NCBI GenBank assembly: GCA_963779055.1
Contig: CAVZWN010000001.1
Span: 186,001-250,000, forward strand
Direction: 5' to 3'
From: Sulfurimicrobium sp963779055
GTDB taxonomy: Bacteria; Pseudomonadota; Gammaproteobacteria; Burkholderiales; Sulfuricellaceae
Length of the DNA: 64,000 nucleotides
A program made the translations under genes and the position numbers. Shown here piece after piece: positions 1 through 10,480 of this stretch. How positions within the stretch are numbered: position 1 is the first letter of the stretch; each line of letters starts with the position of its first letter. The notes below the pieces were generated by a model. That model worked only from the letters and a program-made list of their open reading frames with translations. It was not told where the DNA came from and searched no databases.

Positions 1-1
1 T

Positions 2-1278
2 GAGCTGAACCGGCAGCGCTACCCCTATCTGTTGCAAAGTCTCGGCGGCACCGGCCGCTGGGATATTCTGTTCGCTTTTCCGCAGCAGCATTATTCCGCT
101 CTACACCGGCGACTCTGCCGAGGATTTTCTTTTGTCCCTGGATCACCTGTGGGACGAAGCTTCAGCTCAGAGCTGAGCCGGACCCATCAGCAGCGCATCT
201 GCCATTTCGCGGCGGCTGGTTCCTGTTTTGCGGATATGAATTGCTGCAGGCGATAGAACCGTCTGTCAGCGTCAGCCCTGCAAGCGATGGCTTTCCACTG
301 GCCTGGCTGAGCCGTATCCCCGCCGCTGTGCTGGTGGATCGTGAAAAAAATCAGGGCTGGTGGGTGTCGGAGCCGGGTTGTGAAAATCTGTGGCCGCAAT
401 TTCAGCATGACCTTTCCCGCGCAGTTCCTTTTCAGCCTGTGCCCATCACAGTGAGCGATATGCTCGAGGAAGCCCCTGAGCAATTCCTGCAGGGGGTATC
501 CAGAATCAAACGCTATATCCGGGATGGGGACGTGTTTCAGGTCAATCTGGCGCGGCGCTGGGAGGCCCGTCTGGAACAGGGCGATGCGTCAGACCTGTAT
601 GCTGTTCTGCGTGAACGCAATCCGGCGCCGTTTGCCGGGCTCGCGGATTTCGGCGACTGCCGGATCATCAGTTCCTCGCCGGAGCGGCTGGCACGTGTGC
701 GCGGGGATGATATCGAAACCCGCCCGATTGCCGGGACGCATCCCCGCGCTTCTTCCGCGGAAGAGGATACGCGGTTGCGCCAGGCGCTGATCTCCAGCAC
801 CAAGGAACGTGCCGAGCACATCATGCTGGTGGATCTGGAGCGCAACGACCTGGGGCGCATCTGCCAGCCGGGCAGCGTGCAGGTGGACGATCTGATGGCG
901 GTGCACAGCTATGCTCACGTCCATCACATCGAATCCAGCGTGCGCGGGCGGCTTCGTTCCGGCACGACGCCAGGGCAGGTGCTGCGCGCCCTGTTTCCGG
1001 GCGGAACCATTACCGGCTGCCCCAAGGTCAGAACCATGCAGATCATCGCCGAACTGGAAGCCAGTCCCCGTCAGGCTTACACCGGCAGCATGGGCTATGT
1101 GAATCACGACGGCAGCATGGATCTGAATATTCTCATCCGCACTTTCATGCTGAATGGAAAGCAACTCAGTTTCAAGGCCGGGGCAGGCATCGTTGCGGAC
1201 TCCGAGCCGGAACGCGAACTGGCGGAAACACGGGCCAAGGCGAAGGGCCTGTTGCGGGCTCTGGATGCCTCGTTATAG
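2..1278 (+). pseudogene. pabB: Aminodeoxychorismate synthase component I, frame-broken and 5'-truncated by the window
   Basis: PabB converts chorismate, with ammonia from PabA, to 4-amino-4-deoxychorismate, the precursor of the p-aminobenzoate part of folate. The chorismate-binding domain is intact from position 241. It shows GTHPRASS, the ERNDLGR stretch, PGGTITGCPKVRTM and the C-terminal GAGIVADSEPERE motif. Upstream, family sequence continues but changes frame twice. RYPYLL...GRWDILF lies in the frame of position 2, AEDFLLSLDHLWDEA in the frame of position 3 (about 90-173), and PFRGGWFLFCGYELLQ in the frame of position 1 (from about 172). Each change equals one extra base. The protein start lies left of the window. 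The stop overlaps the stop of the convergent hydrolase gene. Sequencing error or pseudogene cannot be separated here. Confidence 0.85.
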
Positions 1279-2221
1279 CGATTTATCCAGCCACACCCCG
1301 ATACCCTGGGCGTTGAGCTCGAAGTCCATTCCCAGCAGCCTGCTGATCTCTTCCAGCGGCAGATTGCAGCCATGGGATTGCAGCGCCTGCAGCATGATTT
1401 CCTCCACGCCTGTCTTGAGTCGCTCATGGCGATGTTCCTTTGTGCCTCGCAGGCGGTTTCCCAATGCCACATAAGCGTCCAGCATGCGGTGCAGATCGGC
1501 TGCCAGCCGCTCAAGCTGGGTGATGCGGCTGTAGTGGGTGAGGTAGATGCAGGATGGCTGCAGGGCCATGATGCGATCAATCGAGGCATGCGCCGCTTGA
1601 GGCTCGAACTGCACCGGCGTGCAGGTGGGGAAGATGAATTCGCGCCCATCCACGTCGAATTCCCGGTAGGAAATACCGAAGGTGTCGCCGCTGAACACTG
1701 AACGGCTGCGCTCGTCCCAGACACAGAAATGGTGCCGCGCATGGCCGGGCGTATCGAGGAATCGCAGCTTGCGGCCATTGAAATCGAGCTCGAAATTGTC
1801 CGGCGCTTCGATGACGCGTGCAGCTGCTACCGGAATGATTTCTCCATAGGTCTTGCCTGACCGCAGCTTCCCCATACACCGCCGAAGCGCCTGCCACCAG
1901 TTTTGACGGATCGATCATGTGACGCGCCCCGCGTGGATGCACCACCAGCCGGGCGTTGGGGAACTGCTGCAGCATCAGCCCTGCGGCCCCGGCGTGATCC
2001 AGATGAACATGGGTGACGATCACATAAGTTACGTCCTGTGACGAGAGCCCCTTGCTGTGCAGCACCTCCAGCACATAAGGCAGGGAATCATGGGTGCCGG
2101 TGTCGATGATGGCAGCCTGACCCCCTTCCTCGAGTAGGTGAACGGCGGCCAGCCCTGGACGCACGAAATGTGAATCGATGGCGGTGATGCCGTGATCGAA
2201 ATCCAGAGGCTGAGCGTTCAT
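1273..2221 (-). pseudogene. Metallo-beta-lactamase-fold hydrolase with one frameshift
   Basis: This MBL-fold metal-dependent hydrolase has about 315 residues once the frame is repaired. The N-terminal part, from ATG at 2221, begins MNAQPLDFDHG and carries the zinc motif THVHLDHAG. The C-terminal part carries DTPGHARHHFCVWD, SGDTFGISYREFD and the late metal-site histidine in YLTHYSR. The two parts join if one G is dropped from a run of four at 1870-1873 (coding strand GTGTATGGGG). That restores VYGKLRSGKTYGEI, as expected for the family. A homopolymer indel is typical of sequencing error. The gene is convergent with pabB and divergent from the Hpt/HD-GYP gene. The substrate is unknown. Confidence 0.75.
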
Positions 2222-2347
2222 CAGGATGTTCCGTGAATAGATCTGATTTATGAAGCTAGCAAAAGGAGCTGCGCCTGTCCAGACGGTGTTGACCTTGTAG
2301 ATGCTGCGGTGCAAAGTGGCTGCATTATTGTCCAGAAAGAAAACAGC

Positions 2348-3454
2348 ATGGCAAACATTCAGGCTCTTACCCATCCACAGGTGCAGGATCGCGAAGCGCT
2401 GCTCGAATTTGCCGAAGCCCTGGCCGACCGGGCGCCGAATATCGAGCGAGATATGGCGCGTCTGGCGCAGGCGCCGACCGACCGGGTGGTAATCGCCGAC
2501 ATCTTCCGCGCCATGCACAACATCAAGGGCGATGCTGCCATGTGCAAGGTGGAGATGGCAGCGATGATCGCCCACCCGATCGAATCGCTGCTCACGCGCC
2601 TGCGCTCCGGGGAGCTGCGCTATTCAAAAATGATGGGCGAGGCCATCCTGCTGGCCGTGGACCGGCTGGAGCTGGCAACCGAGGCGCTGGTGGCACGTAA
2701 ACCGCTGGGCCATCTGAAGCTGGTCGAGCTGGTGGAAGGCCTGGATAAATTGTGTCAGGTGCAGCAGTCTGAGCTGGACCGTCTCGCGGCGCAGGTGATT
2801 CAGGCTGTGACCGGATTTCGTCCTCAGGGAACACGGAAGACAGCCGTTGAGCAGCCGTCAGTGCCGTTTGTGGCACAGGATCAGGTCACCCCGGATCTGC
2901 AGTTTTTTCGCTCCATTGCCTTGCAGCTCGAGGCGCGCTCGCCTTTGTACCAGGGGCGCACCCGGCGCATCCTGGAGCTGGCACTTGAAACCAACCGGGC
3001 CGCAGGGCTGACGGTAGATACAACGCAACTGGAGGCTGCCATTTACATGCACGATGCCGGGATGATGTTTCTGCCTGAACCTCTCTGGCTCAGAACGGGC
3101 AAGCTCAGTGAGGAAGAGCGGCGTGTGCTGCACACGCATTGTGGATTCGGTTCAGGTATCCTGGCCCGCATGCCAGGCTGGCAGTCAGCCGCCGAAATGG
3201 TCATGCAACATCATGAAATGCCTGATGGGGCGGGCTATCCGAATGCGATCCGGGACGATAAAATTTGTGCTGGCGCCAAAATCCTGGCTATCGTGGATGC
3301 TTTCGAGGCCGTGACCCTCAAACATAGCGAACGCGGCCACAAAATTTCAATCTTGCGGGCCATTGCCGAAGTGAATGCCTGCGACAAGCAGTTTGCCCCG
3401 GAGTGGATTGAGCCCTTCAATACCGTAATTCGACGTATGCTGGAACAGCCATAA
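2348..3454 (+). CDS. Hpt-like domain fused to an HD-GYP-type domain
   Basis: A 368-residue cytoplasmic signalling protein with no membrane segment. Residues about 15-110 look like a histidine phosphotransfer helical bundle. They carry FRAMHNIKGDAAM, matching the HxxKG phospho-histidine motif. Residues about 190-350 match the HD-GYP phosphodiesterase fold, with MHDAGMM and HHEMPDGAGYPN. The Lys of the usual HDxGK motif is Met here, so cyclic-di-GMP hydrolysis is uncertain. I chose ATG 2348 because it opens the conserved sequence. An upstream in-frame start at 2309 would add 13 unconvincing residues. The fumarase gene follows after one base, so the two may be cotranscribed. Confidence 0.75.
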   Translation: MANIQALTHPQVQDREALLEFAEALADRAPNIERDMARLAQAPTDRVVIADIFRAMHNIKGDAAMCKVEMAAMIAHPIESLLTRLRSGELRYSKMMGEAILLAVDRLELATEALVARKPLGHLKLVELVEGLDKLCQVQQSELDRLAAQVIQAVTGFRPQGTRKTAVEQPSVPFVAQDQVTPDLQFFRSIALQLEARSPLYQGRTRRILELALETNRAAGLTVDTTQLEAAIYMHDAGMMFLPEPLWLRTGKLSEEERRVLHTHCGFGSGILARMPGWQSAAEMVMQHHEMPDGAGYPNAIRDDKICAGAKILAIVDAFEAVTLKHSERGHKISILRAIAEVNACDKQFAPEWIEPFNTVIRRMLEQP

Positions 3455-3455
3455 C

Positions 3456-4979
3456 ATGACCATTATCAGGCAGGACGATTTCATCGCCAGTATCGCGGAT
3501 GCACTGCAATACATCTCCTATTACCATCCGCTCGATTATATTCAGGCGCTTGGCAAGGCCTATGAGCGGGAGCAGTCGTCTGCTGCGCGCGACGCCATTG
3601 CTCAGATTCTCACCAATTCGCGCATGAGTGCGGAAGGCCATCGTCCCATCTGTCAGGACACGGGTATCGTGGTGGCCTTTATCAAGGTGGGTATGGACGT
3701 GCGCTGGGAAGCCGACATGGGCGTCAGCGACATGGTGAATGAAGGCGTGCGCCGCGCCTACAGCAACCCGGACAACATCCTGCGCGCCTCAGTGGTGGCC
3801 GACCCGGCAGGGACGCGCAGGAACACGCGCGACAACACCCCGGCGGTGATCCACTACGAGATCGTTCCCGGCGACAAGGTGGAAATCACCCTCGCTGCCA
3901 AGGGTGGCGGCTCGGAGAATAAATCCAAATTTACTATCCTCAATCCCTCGGACAGCCTGGTCGACTGGGTGCTGAAAACCGTCCCCACCATGGGCGCAGG
4001 CTGGTGTCCGCCGGGGATACTGGGCATCGGCCTCGGCGGCACGGCGGAAAAGGCCATGCTGCTGGCCAAGGAAGCCCTCATGGAGCCGGTGGACATGCAC
4101 GAACTGCTGGCGCGCGGAGCCAATAACCGGGTGGAGGAACTGCGCCTGGAACTGTATGAAAAGGTCAACGCGCTGGGCATCGGCGCACAGGGGCTGGGCG
4201 GGCTCACTACCGTGGTGGATGTGAAGATCAGGGACTATCCGACCCATGCTGCCGGCCTGCCGGTGGCGATGATTCCCAATTGCGCCGCCACCCGCCATGT
4301 TCACTTCACCCTTGATGGCAGCGGCCCGGCAGTGCTGGTTCCGCCTGATCTCGCCGCCTGGCCGAAGGTGGAATGGCAGCCCGCGCCCGAGGCGCGCCGC
4401 GTTAATCTCGATGCCATCACGCGTGAGGAGATCGCCACCTGGAAACCGGGTGAAAACCTGCTGCTATCGGGCAAGTTGCTGACTGGGCGCGATGCAGCCC
4501 ACAAGCGCATCGCCGATCTCTTTGCCAAGGGAGAAGGGCTGCCGCCCGGCGTGGATTTCAGCAACCGCTTCATCTATTATGTCGGCCCGGTCGACCCGGT
4601 GCGTGGCGAGGTGGTCGGCCCCGCCGGTCCCACCACGGCGACGCGCATGGACAAGTTCACCGGCATGATGCTGGAAAAAACTGGCCTGATCGGCATGATC
4701 GGCAAAGCCGAGCGCGGGCCGGAGGCGATCGAGAGTATCAGGCGACATAAGGCGGTGTATCTCATGGCTGTCGGCGGCGCAGCCTACCTGGTGGCCAAGG
4801 CGATCCGGTCAGCCAGAGTGATTGCCTTCGAGGACCTGGGCATGGAAGCGATCTACGAATTCGTGGTGCAGGACATGCCGGTCACGGTGGCGGTGGATGC
4901 GGGCGGTACTTCGGTGCATGTCACCGGCCCGGCGGAATGGCGGGGCAGGATAGGCAAGATCCCGGTCGTGCCGGGTTGA
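3456..4979 (+). CDS. Fumarate hydratase class I (iron-sulfur, FumA/FumB type)
   Basis: A 507-residue class I fumarase that interconverts fumarate and L-malate in the TCA cycle using an oxygen-sensitive [4Fe-4S] cluster. The single-chain arrangement is complete, with an alpha-type N-terminal domain and a beta-type C-terminal domain. Candidate cluster cysteines lie in RPICQDTG (C66), GAGWCPPGILGIGLGG (about residue 183) and IPNCAATRH (about residue 275). The C-terminal domain carries GEVVGPAGPTTATRMD and GMIGKAERG. The gene starts one base after the preceding stop. Class I enzymes accept several hydroxy-acid substrates, so family assignment is firmer than exact specificity. Confidence 0.93.
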   Translation: MTIIRQDDFIASIADALQYISYYHPLDYIQALGKAYEREQSSAARDAIAQILTNSRMSAEGHRPICQDTGIVVAFIKVGMDVRWEADMGVSDMVNEGVRRAYSNPDNILRASVVADPAGTRRNTRDNTPAVIHYEIVPGDKVEITLAAKGGGSENKSKFTILNPSDSLVDWVLKTVPTMGAGWCPPGILGIGLGGTAEKAMLLAKEALMEPVDMHELLARGANNRVEELRLELYEKVNALGIGAQGLGGLTTVVDVKIRDYPTHAAGLPVAMIPNCAATRHVHFTLDGSGPAVLVPPDLAAWPKVEWQPAPEARRVNLDAITREEIATWKPGENLLLSGKLLTGRDAAHKRIADLFAKGEGLPPGVDFSNRFIYYVGPVDPVRGEVVGPAGPTTATRMDKFTGMMLEKTGLIGMIGKAERGPEAIESIRRHKAVYLMAVGGAAYLVAKAIRSARVIAFEDLGMEAIYEFVVQDMPVTVAVDAGGTSVHVTGPAEWRGRIGKIPVVPG

Positions 4980-5003
4980 AAATGGGGAAGAGGTAGATCA
5001 CTA

Positions 5004-8000
5004 GTGGATGCAAGAATGATGCATATGAATCTGTTGTCAGTCATGAACCGTTTCCGGTGGCAGAAAATCCTGCTGCGCGCAGGCATCACTTTGCTGGTGC
5101 TCTGGGCTTTTGCTTTTTTTGCGCTGCCGCCGCTGGTCAAGCATTTCGTGGCCAAAGCCCTGGGCGAGAAATTTCACCGCACGGTGGCGATTCAGGAGGT
5201 GAGCATCAACCCGCTCAACCTGTCGCTGCGGGTCAAGGGTTTCTCCATGCTGGAGCAGGGCGCGACCATACCCTTTTTTGCCATTGAAGAACTGTATGCC
5301 AACCTGGAATCGGTTTCCCTGTTGAAGGGCGCGCCGGTGTTGCATGCCGTCCAGGTCAAGTCGCCCTATTTCAGAATCGTGCGCCGCCAGGATGCCTCCT
5401 ATAACGTGGACGATATCCTGGCCGAGTTGCTCAAGCCCTCGGAAGACCCGCCGTCCAGGTATTCCATCAACAATATCCATCTCCAGGGCGGCAAGGTCGA
5501 GTTCGATGACCAGCCCAAACAGGCCCGGCACACGGTTTCGGATATCCAGCTCAGCATTCCCTTCCTCTCCAATCTGGCCTATCAGGCAGAGATTTATGTC
5601 CAGCCGGATTTTTCAGCCAAGGTGAATGGTTCATCGCTGCATCTGTCAGGCAAGATGAAGCCCTTCGGCATGAACCGGGAAAGCAGGGTTGCGCTGGAGC
5701 TCGCCAATCTCGACGTGGCGCGTTATTTCGAATATATCCCGCTACAGCAGAAGATCGACGTGTCCTCGGCTTTTATGGATGCCAGGCTCGAAGTGACTTT
5801 TTCCCAGCCGCCGGAGCAGCCGCCTGCCATCACCCTGGCCGGCACGGCCGCGTTGCGCGATGCCGTGGTGATGCAGGGCAAGGAGCGCCCGCTGGTACGT
5901 TTTTCGCGGCTTGATGTGGAGCTGCTGTCGGCGGATCTGTCGCACAAGAAAATCCACCTGAAAAGCCTCAGCCTGAAACAGCCTGAGCTGCAACTGGCCC
6001 TGAGCCCGGGACATGAAGCGGCTGCAAGCGCCGGGGAGATCAGACTGACTGGCAGCGAGCTGGATTATGCGGGTGCTGTGCCTGTATTGCAGCAGTCCGC
6101 GCTGGAGGTGAGTGACCTGCGCATGCAGCGTGCAGGTGAGAAAGCGGCTTTTGTCGAAATTGGCGCGATTACGCTCCGGGATATCGCACTCGATATGGGC
6201 AAGCGCAGCGTGGCGCTGGGTGAGTTGTCCAGCGCTGGCGGCAGGGTTCAGCTTGTCCGCGGCAAGAACGGCGCAGTGGATCTGGTCGAAATGTTCGGTG
6301 CCGGACCTGACCAGGCTGCTGCCAAAGAAGCGCCCCAGGCACCGGCCCCGTTCCAGTTCGAAGTGCGGAAACTCTCCCTGACCGGATATGGGGTCCGGTT
6401 CGCGGATCATGCCAAAAACGAGACCGTTAACCTGAACGCGGAGAATATTGCCCTGGACGCCGAGAATCTTGGCAACCAGAAAGACCGCAAGGGCAAGCTG
6501 GCGCTGGCGCTTAACCTCGACAAGAACAGCGCGCTTTCGGCTTCAGGCGAGCTCGGTGTCAACCCGCTTTCCACGCGTCTGACGCTGGACCTCAAGGGCA
6601 TCAAGCTGAAGCCCTTCCAGCCGTACTTCACTGACCAGCTCAACATTATCATCACCGACGGCGCCGTATCCGCCAGAGGCGAGCTCACGGTGGCGGACGA
6701 GGGCAAGGAAGCGCCCAGGGTCACGTTTGCGGGTGACGCCAGCGTGGACCGGTTGGCCACTATCAACAAGGAGGCGGAAGAGGATTTTCTGAAATGGAAC
6801 AGCCTGCGTTTCAGGCGCCTCAATGTCGCTACGCAGCCGCTCCGGATTGATATTGCCGAAACCGCGCTGGCGGATTTCTACTCGCTGCTGATCATTCATC
6901 CTGACGGCAGCCTGAATCTGCAACAGATCGTGAAAGAGCAAAAACCGGCGCAAGACACAGCCGGAAACACGGCACCGCCCAAACCTGCCGTTGCGGAAGC
7001 GGAAAAGCCGCGCATCACGATCGCGAAACTCAGCCTGAAAAACGGCCAGGTGGATTTTTCCGACCATTTCATCCAGCCCAATTACTCGGCCCATCTGACC
7101 GGCTTGGGGGGCGATGTCAAGGGACTCTCGTCAGACACCCGCAGCCTGGCCGAAGTGGCGCTCAAGGGCAGGGTGGATAATCAGGGACGGCTGGATATCA
7201 GCGGTACGATCAATCCTTTGTCTGGCAATCTGGCGCTCGACCTGCTGGCCGTGCTGAACGATTTTGAGCTTTCCTCCCTGACGCCGTATTCTTCCAAGTA
7301 CGCGGGCTATGGCATCCAGAAGGGCAAGCTGTCCTTCGATGTGAAATACAAGGTCGAGAACCGCAAGCTGACGGCAGAAAATCACCTCCTCCTCAATCAG
7401 CTGACTTTTGGCGAAAAGGTGGAAAGCCCCGATGCCACCCAGCTCCCGGTGATGCTGGCGGTGGCGCTACTCAAGGACCGCAACGGCAACATCGACATCA
7501 GCCTGCCGATTTCCGGCTCGCTGGACGACCCCCAGTTCAGCGTCGGAGGCATTATTGTCAAGGTGATCGTGAATCTCATTGTGAAAGCGGTGACGGCTCC
7601 TTTTGCCCTCATCGGCAGCCTGTTCAATGGGGGCGAGGAACTGGCCTATCTGGAATTCGACTATGGCAAGGCCGAGATTCCAGCCTCTGGGGCGGCAAAG
7701 CTCGAAAACCTTGCCAAGGCGCTGCATGACCGTCCCGGCCTCAAGATCGAAATCGCAGGTCAGGTGGACCCCGGGCTGGACAGTGAAGGGCTGAAGCGCG
7801 TCATGCTCGAACGCAAGGTGAAGACCCAGAAATTCAATGAACTGCAGGGCAAGGGGAGCGATGTTGCGTCGCTTGACCAGGTCAAGGTTGAAGCGGCGGA
7901 ATACGCAAAGTACCTGGCCAGAGCCTACAGGCAGGAAAAAATCCCCAACAAACCGCGCAACGTGGTCGGCTTCGCCAAAGACCTGCCGGCGAAGGAAATG

Positions 8001-8219
8001 GAAAAACTGATGCTTGACCATTTCAAGGTAAGCGATGATGACCTGCGCGAGCTGATCAATCACCGCGCCCTGGAAGCCAAGGAATACCTGATCAACGAAG
8101 GCCAGGTGGAACCCGAGCGTGTATTCATTGTGACTGCCCAGGCGGAAAAATCCGGGCAGGACAAAGAAGCGGACAAAGGGAAACGCAGCCGGGTGAATTT
8201 CGCGCTGGGCGCGCGATAA
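5004..8219 (+). CDS. Large DUF748 (AsmA-like) envelope protein
   Basis: A 1071-residue protein of the DUF748 family, related to AsmA-type proteins that span the periplasm and are linked to outer-membrane lipid homeostasis. One N-terminal transmembrane helix (about residues 25-45, LLVLWAFAFFALPPLV) is followed by repeated beta-rich segments such as VKGFSMLEQGATIPFF and FDDQPKQARHTVSDIQLSIPFLSN. The C-terminal third has LEFDYGKAEIPASGAAKLENL, as in OmpA-like regions attached to this family. GTG at 5004 has GGAAGAGG about 11 bases upstream. ATG 5016 is a possible alternative. No direct function can be read from the sequence. Confidence 0.85.
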   Translation: MDARMMHMNLLSVMNRFRWQKILLRAGITLLVLWAFAFFALPPLVKHFVAKALGEKFHRTVAIQEVSINPLNLSLRVKGFSMLEQGATIPFFAIEELYANLESVSLLKGAPVLHAVQVKSPYFRIVRRQDASYNVDDILAELLKPSEDPPSRYSINNIHLQGGKVEFDDQPKQARHTVSDIQLSIPFLSNLAYQAEIYVQPDFSAKVNGSSLHLSGKMKPFGMNRESRVALELANLDVARYFEYIPLQQKIDVSSAFMDARLEVTFSQPPEQPPAITLAGTAALRDAVVMQGKERPLVRFSRLDVELLSADLSHKKIHLKSLSLKQPELQLALSPGHEAAASAGEIRLTGSELDYAGAVPVLQQSALEVSDLRMQRAGEKAAFVEIGAITLRDIALDMGKRSVALGELSSAGGRVQLVRGKNGAVDLVEMFGAGPDQAAAKEAPQAPAPFQFEVRKLSLTGYGVRFADHAKNETVNLNAENIALDAENLGNQKDRKGKLALALNLDKNSALSASGELGVNPLSTRLTLDLKGIKLKPFQPYFTDQLNIIITDGAVSARGELTVADEGKEAPRVTFAGDASVDRLATINKEAEEDFLKWNSLRFRRLNVATQPLRIDIAETALADFYSLLIIHPDGSLNLQQIVKEQKPAQDTAGNTAPPKPAVAEAEKPRITIAKLSLKNGQVDFSDHFIQPNYSAHLTGLGGDVKGLSSDTRSLAEVALKGRVDNQGRLDISGTINPLSGNLALDLLAVLNDFELSSLTPYSSKYAGYGIQKGKLSFDVKYKVENRKLTAENHLLLNQLTFGEKVESPDATQLPVMLAVALLKDRNGNIDISLPISGSLDDPQFSVGGIIVKVIVNLIVKAVTAPFALIGSLFNGGEELAYLEFDYGKAEIPASGAAKLENLAKALHDRPGLKIEIAGQVDPGLDSEGLKRVMLERKVKTQKFNELQGKGSDVASLDQVKVEAAEYAKYLARAYRQEKIPNKPRNVVGFAKDLPAKEMEKLMLDHFKVSDDDLRELINHRALEAKEYLINEGQVEPERVFIVTAQAEKSGQDKEADKGKRSRVNFALGAR

Positions 8220-8234
8220 GCTATTTATTAAGCA

Positions 8235-9878
8235 TCACTGGAACGCAATTCCCTCCTCGCCGAGGGTGAAGCTGCCGCCGCTGCGTTGTGTGTCGACGCG
8301 ATAAATTTTTCCGCCGATTTCCACCTGAACGCCGCCGAATACGGTTTTTTCCACTATCACCCTGGCATCCATGGAAAGCACGAGCTCGAGTTCGAACTGC
8401 TCTTTTTCCTCCTGCAGGGTTTCTATATCCAGCATCAGGGCCATCTGGGTATTCTCCGCCTTGCTCAGAATGCCAGCAGGTATGCGCTCCGGGTGAGCGG
8501 CGATAAAGTCCAGCAGTTTGACGACTTCGATCATTTCCGTGGCTTTTTTATCCAGAAACTGGTTCGTGCGCTTCAGTTTGTCGTGCAGATAAGGGTTGGA
8601 ACCCACCATTACGCGTGTCTTGACCCCGGCAGGTGAGCCGATCGTTGCTGCCTGTACCAGCAGGGTGGCTTCGCTCAGACCGCCAATGATGCGCCCCATG
8701 CCGGATCCCGGTTTGCCGACCATGATCTGGTTGACCGCAGCCAGTTCGCTTTGCATCACCAGATTCGCCACCAGTATGCTGTCGTCGGTCTCAACGCTGG
8801 CGTTTTCGATGAAATGGGCCGAGCAGGAGCCTTTGCAGCGTATGCGGGCAATGCCGGATTTCTGTTTTTCGTCCGGGTGATCATGAACCTCGTTGTGGCC
8901 GATGATGCCGCCCTTGACGATGATGTCGCCCCCGGCGTCGAGCGTGGCCGCTTCGACCGTGCCGTCGACATGAATATCACCTGTGGCGCGAATGCTCATG
9001 CCGGCATGCACGTCGCCAGTGATGTGGACCGTGCCGTCGAAATCCAGGTTGCCGGTGGACAGGTCGACCGTCTTCAGCATGACCGTCGGCTCCACGGTCA
9101 TGCCGTGGCTGACTTCCACCGGCTGACCTGGAATCTCCGCAATCAGGAAGGCAGGGTCTTCCGGATCGGCTATGGCGCCCTTGAGTTGGGTCGAGTACAT
9201 GGCTTCCTTGCCGGGCTTGGCCGGAATGACTTGCCCCAGCACGTTTTCCCCGGCTTCTCCCGGCGTCGGCGGGTGTTTCTGCATCAGCCGCTCACCCTGA
9301 TGCACTGAGACGATCCCCCCCAGGTCGCGGTAATCAGCAATGTCATTCTCATCGAGATGGGGGTGGCGATCCTTGACCATGGCGATCAGGCATTCCAGAC
9401 GGCCGTCTTCGCCATGTGCCGCCTCGCGTCCCTGGGCGATCAGGGTTCGGTCTGCCGCGCCATTCTCCAATACCCGCCCGATTTCTTCAGCCAGGATGCC
9501 AGCCGTGATGCCCTTGTCAGACAGTGCCCGATCAATCTGTTCCCGGGTGATGGCCGCGCCGCCGCAGGGCGGTGTCACGGTGAGCCAGGCGGCCATTTTG
9601 TCTGCTGCGACCTCAATGGCGGCACTGGCATCGCGCACTTCGCCGATCTCCAGGCTGAATGGTTCGCTGGCGGTGGAGATTTGCTTGAGAAGTTGAGCCA
9701 GCACCGGCTCAAAAAGGAAAAGCTGCGCATAACCCGCGGCAGCAATCTTTTGCTGCAGCCAGTCCTGGTCGATTGGTGTCAGGTTTTCTGCCGGTGTAAA
9801 ATTCACCAGCAGCTTGCGCTGGTCTTCTGATGCAGAAAGCGATAAAGCCTGATCCCGTATGTCCTGTGCTTCATCCAT
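8235..9878 (-). CDS. FapA family protein (DUF342)
   Basis: A 547-residue cytoplasmic protein of the FapA/DUF342 family. The centre holds the characteristic beta-helix repeats (VHITGDVHAGMSIRATGDI, VDGTVEAATLDAGGDI, VKGGIIGHNEV). It is followed by a long charged helical region (about residues 420-500, a likely coiled coil) and a beta-rich C-terminus. The N-terminal 100 residues are less typical. A strong GGGGGAG ribosome site lies eight bases before the ATG. DUF342 proteins often sit near signalling or polar-assembly genes, but their molecular role is poorly known. The gene is convergent with the DUF748 gene. Confidence 0.8.
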   Translation of the reverse strand: MDEAQDIRDQALSLSASEDQRKLLVNFTPAENLTPIDQDWLQQKIAAAGYAQLFLFEPVLAQLLKQISTASEPFSLEIGEVRDASAAIEVAADKMAAWLTVTPPCGGAAITREQIDRALSDKGITAGILAEEIGRVLENGAADRTLIAQGREAAHGEDGRLECLIAMVKDRHPHLDENDIADYRDLGGIVSVHQGERLMQKHPPTPGEAGENVLGQVIPAKPGKEAMYSTQLKGAIADPEDPAFLIAEIPGQPVEVSHGMTVEPTVMLKTVDLSTGNLDFDGTVHITGDVHAGMSIRATGDIHVDGTVEAATLDAGGDIIVKGGIIGHNEVHDHPDEKQKSGIARIRCKGSCSAHFIENASVETDDSILVANLVMQSELAAVNQIMVGKPGSGMGRIIGGLSEATLLVQAATIGSPAGVKTRVMVGSNPYLHDKLKRTNQFLDKKATEMIEVVKLLDFIAAHPERIPAGILSKAENTQMALMLDIETLQEEKEQFELELVLSMDARVIVEKTVFGGVQVEIGGKIYRVDTQRSGGSFTLGEEGIAFQ

Positions 9879-10007
9879 CTGTCACTCCCCCGTTTCCTGA
9901 AGGGTATCAGGTTTTTATTATATCGGCCGTCTATTCGGCGGCATGACTGATGTGCGCAGAATGAAGGTAAAATTCGCCTTCATCAAGAGCAAATCAGAGG
10001 GCGGATA

Positions 10008-10445
10008 ATGGGAATTCTGGTAAACATCGTCACGGCAGACGAGGACGAAGCTGAGGCAGTCGGTCAGTCGCAGCACCCCGTCGTCGAGTGGAGCGGCATC
10101 GAGGCCAGGGATATCGACACGGCAAAAATAGTCACGCTGCATTGCCTCCTGACTGGCGACGGGCTGGAAGATGCTTTCTATGCCTACGAACCGGTTTATG
10201 TGGCTGGCGATGACGGCCCGGTTGTTCTCAGGATGCCGGATGAAGTGATGGAGAAACTTGCTGGCCTCGAAGAAGACGCACTTGAAAGTGTAGGAGAGGA
10301 ACTGGCCGCCACCGAGGAATTCGAAATGAGCGGGTGGCCCGCCCGGGAGGTTCAGTCACTGGTGGAAGAACTCTCCGAACTCGCCCGGCTTGCCGATTCG
10401 CAGGGGCAGGTCATGTTCGTGTGGATGCACCCGCTGCTGACCTGA
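10008..10445 (+). CDS. Small acidic hypothetical protein
   Basis: A 145-residue soluble, strongly acidic protein with no signal peptide or membrane segment. It starts MGILVNIVTADEDEAEAVG and ends VMFVWMHPLLT. The ribosome site GAGGGCGG precedes the ATG at good distance, and codon use resembles its neighbours, so the gene looks real. I recognise no family. It stands alone, divergent from fapA and facing the end of metG, with a short palindromic repeat just behind its stop. Confidence 0.65.
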   Translation: MGILVNIVTADEDEAEAVGQSQHPVVEWSGIEARDIDTAKIVTLHCLLTGDGLEDAFYAYEPVYVAGDDGPVVLRMPDEVMEKLAGLEEDALESVGEELAATEEFEMSGWPAREVQSLVEELSELARLADSQGQVMFVWMHPLLT

Positions 10446-10480
10446 CACATTCCGCGCAACCTCCTCCAGGGGAGAACCAA

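Noticed and set aside
4996..5010. ACTAGTGGAT resembling a cloning-vector polylinker
   Set aside because: Only a six-base restriction site plus chance flanks, with continuous genomic coding context on both sides.
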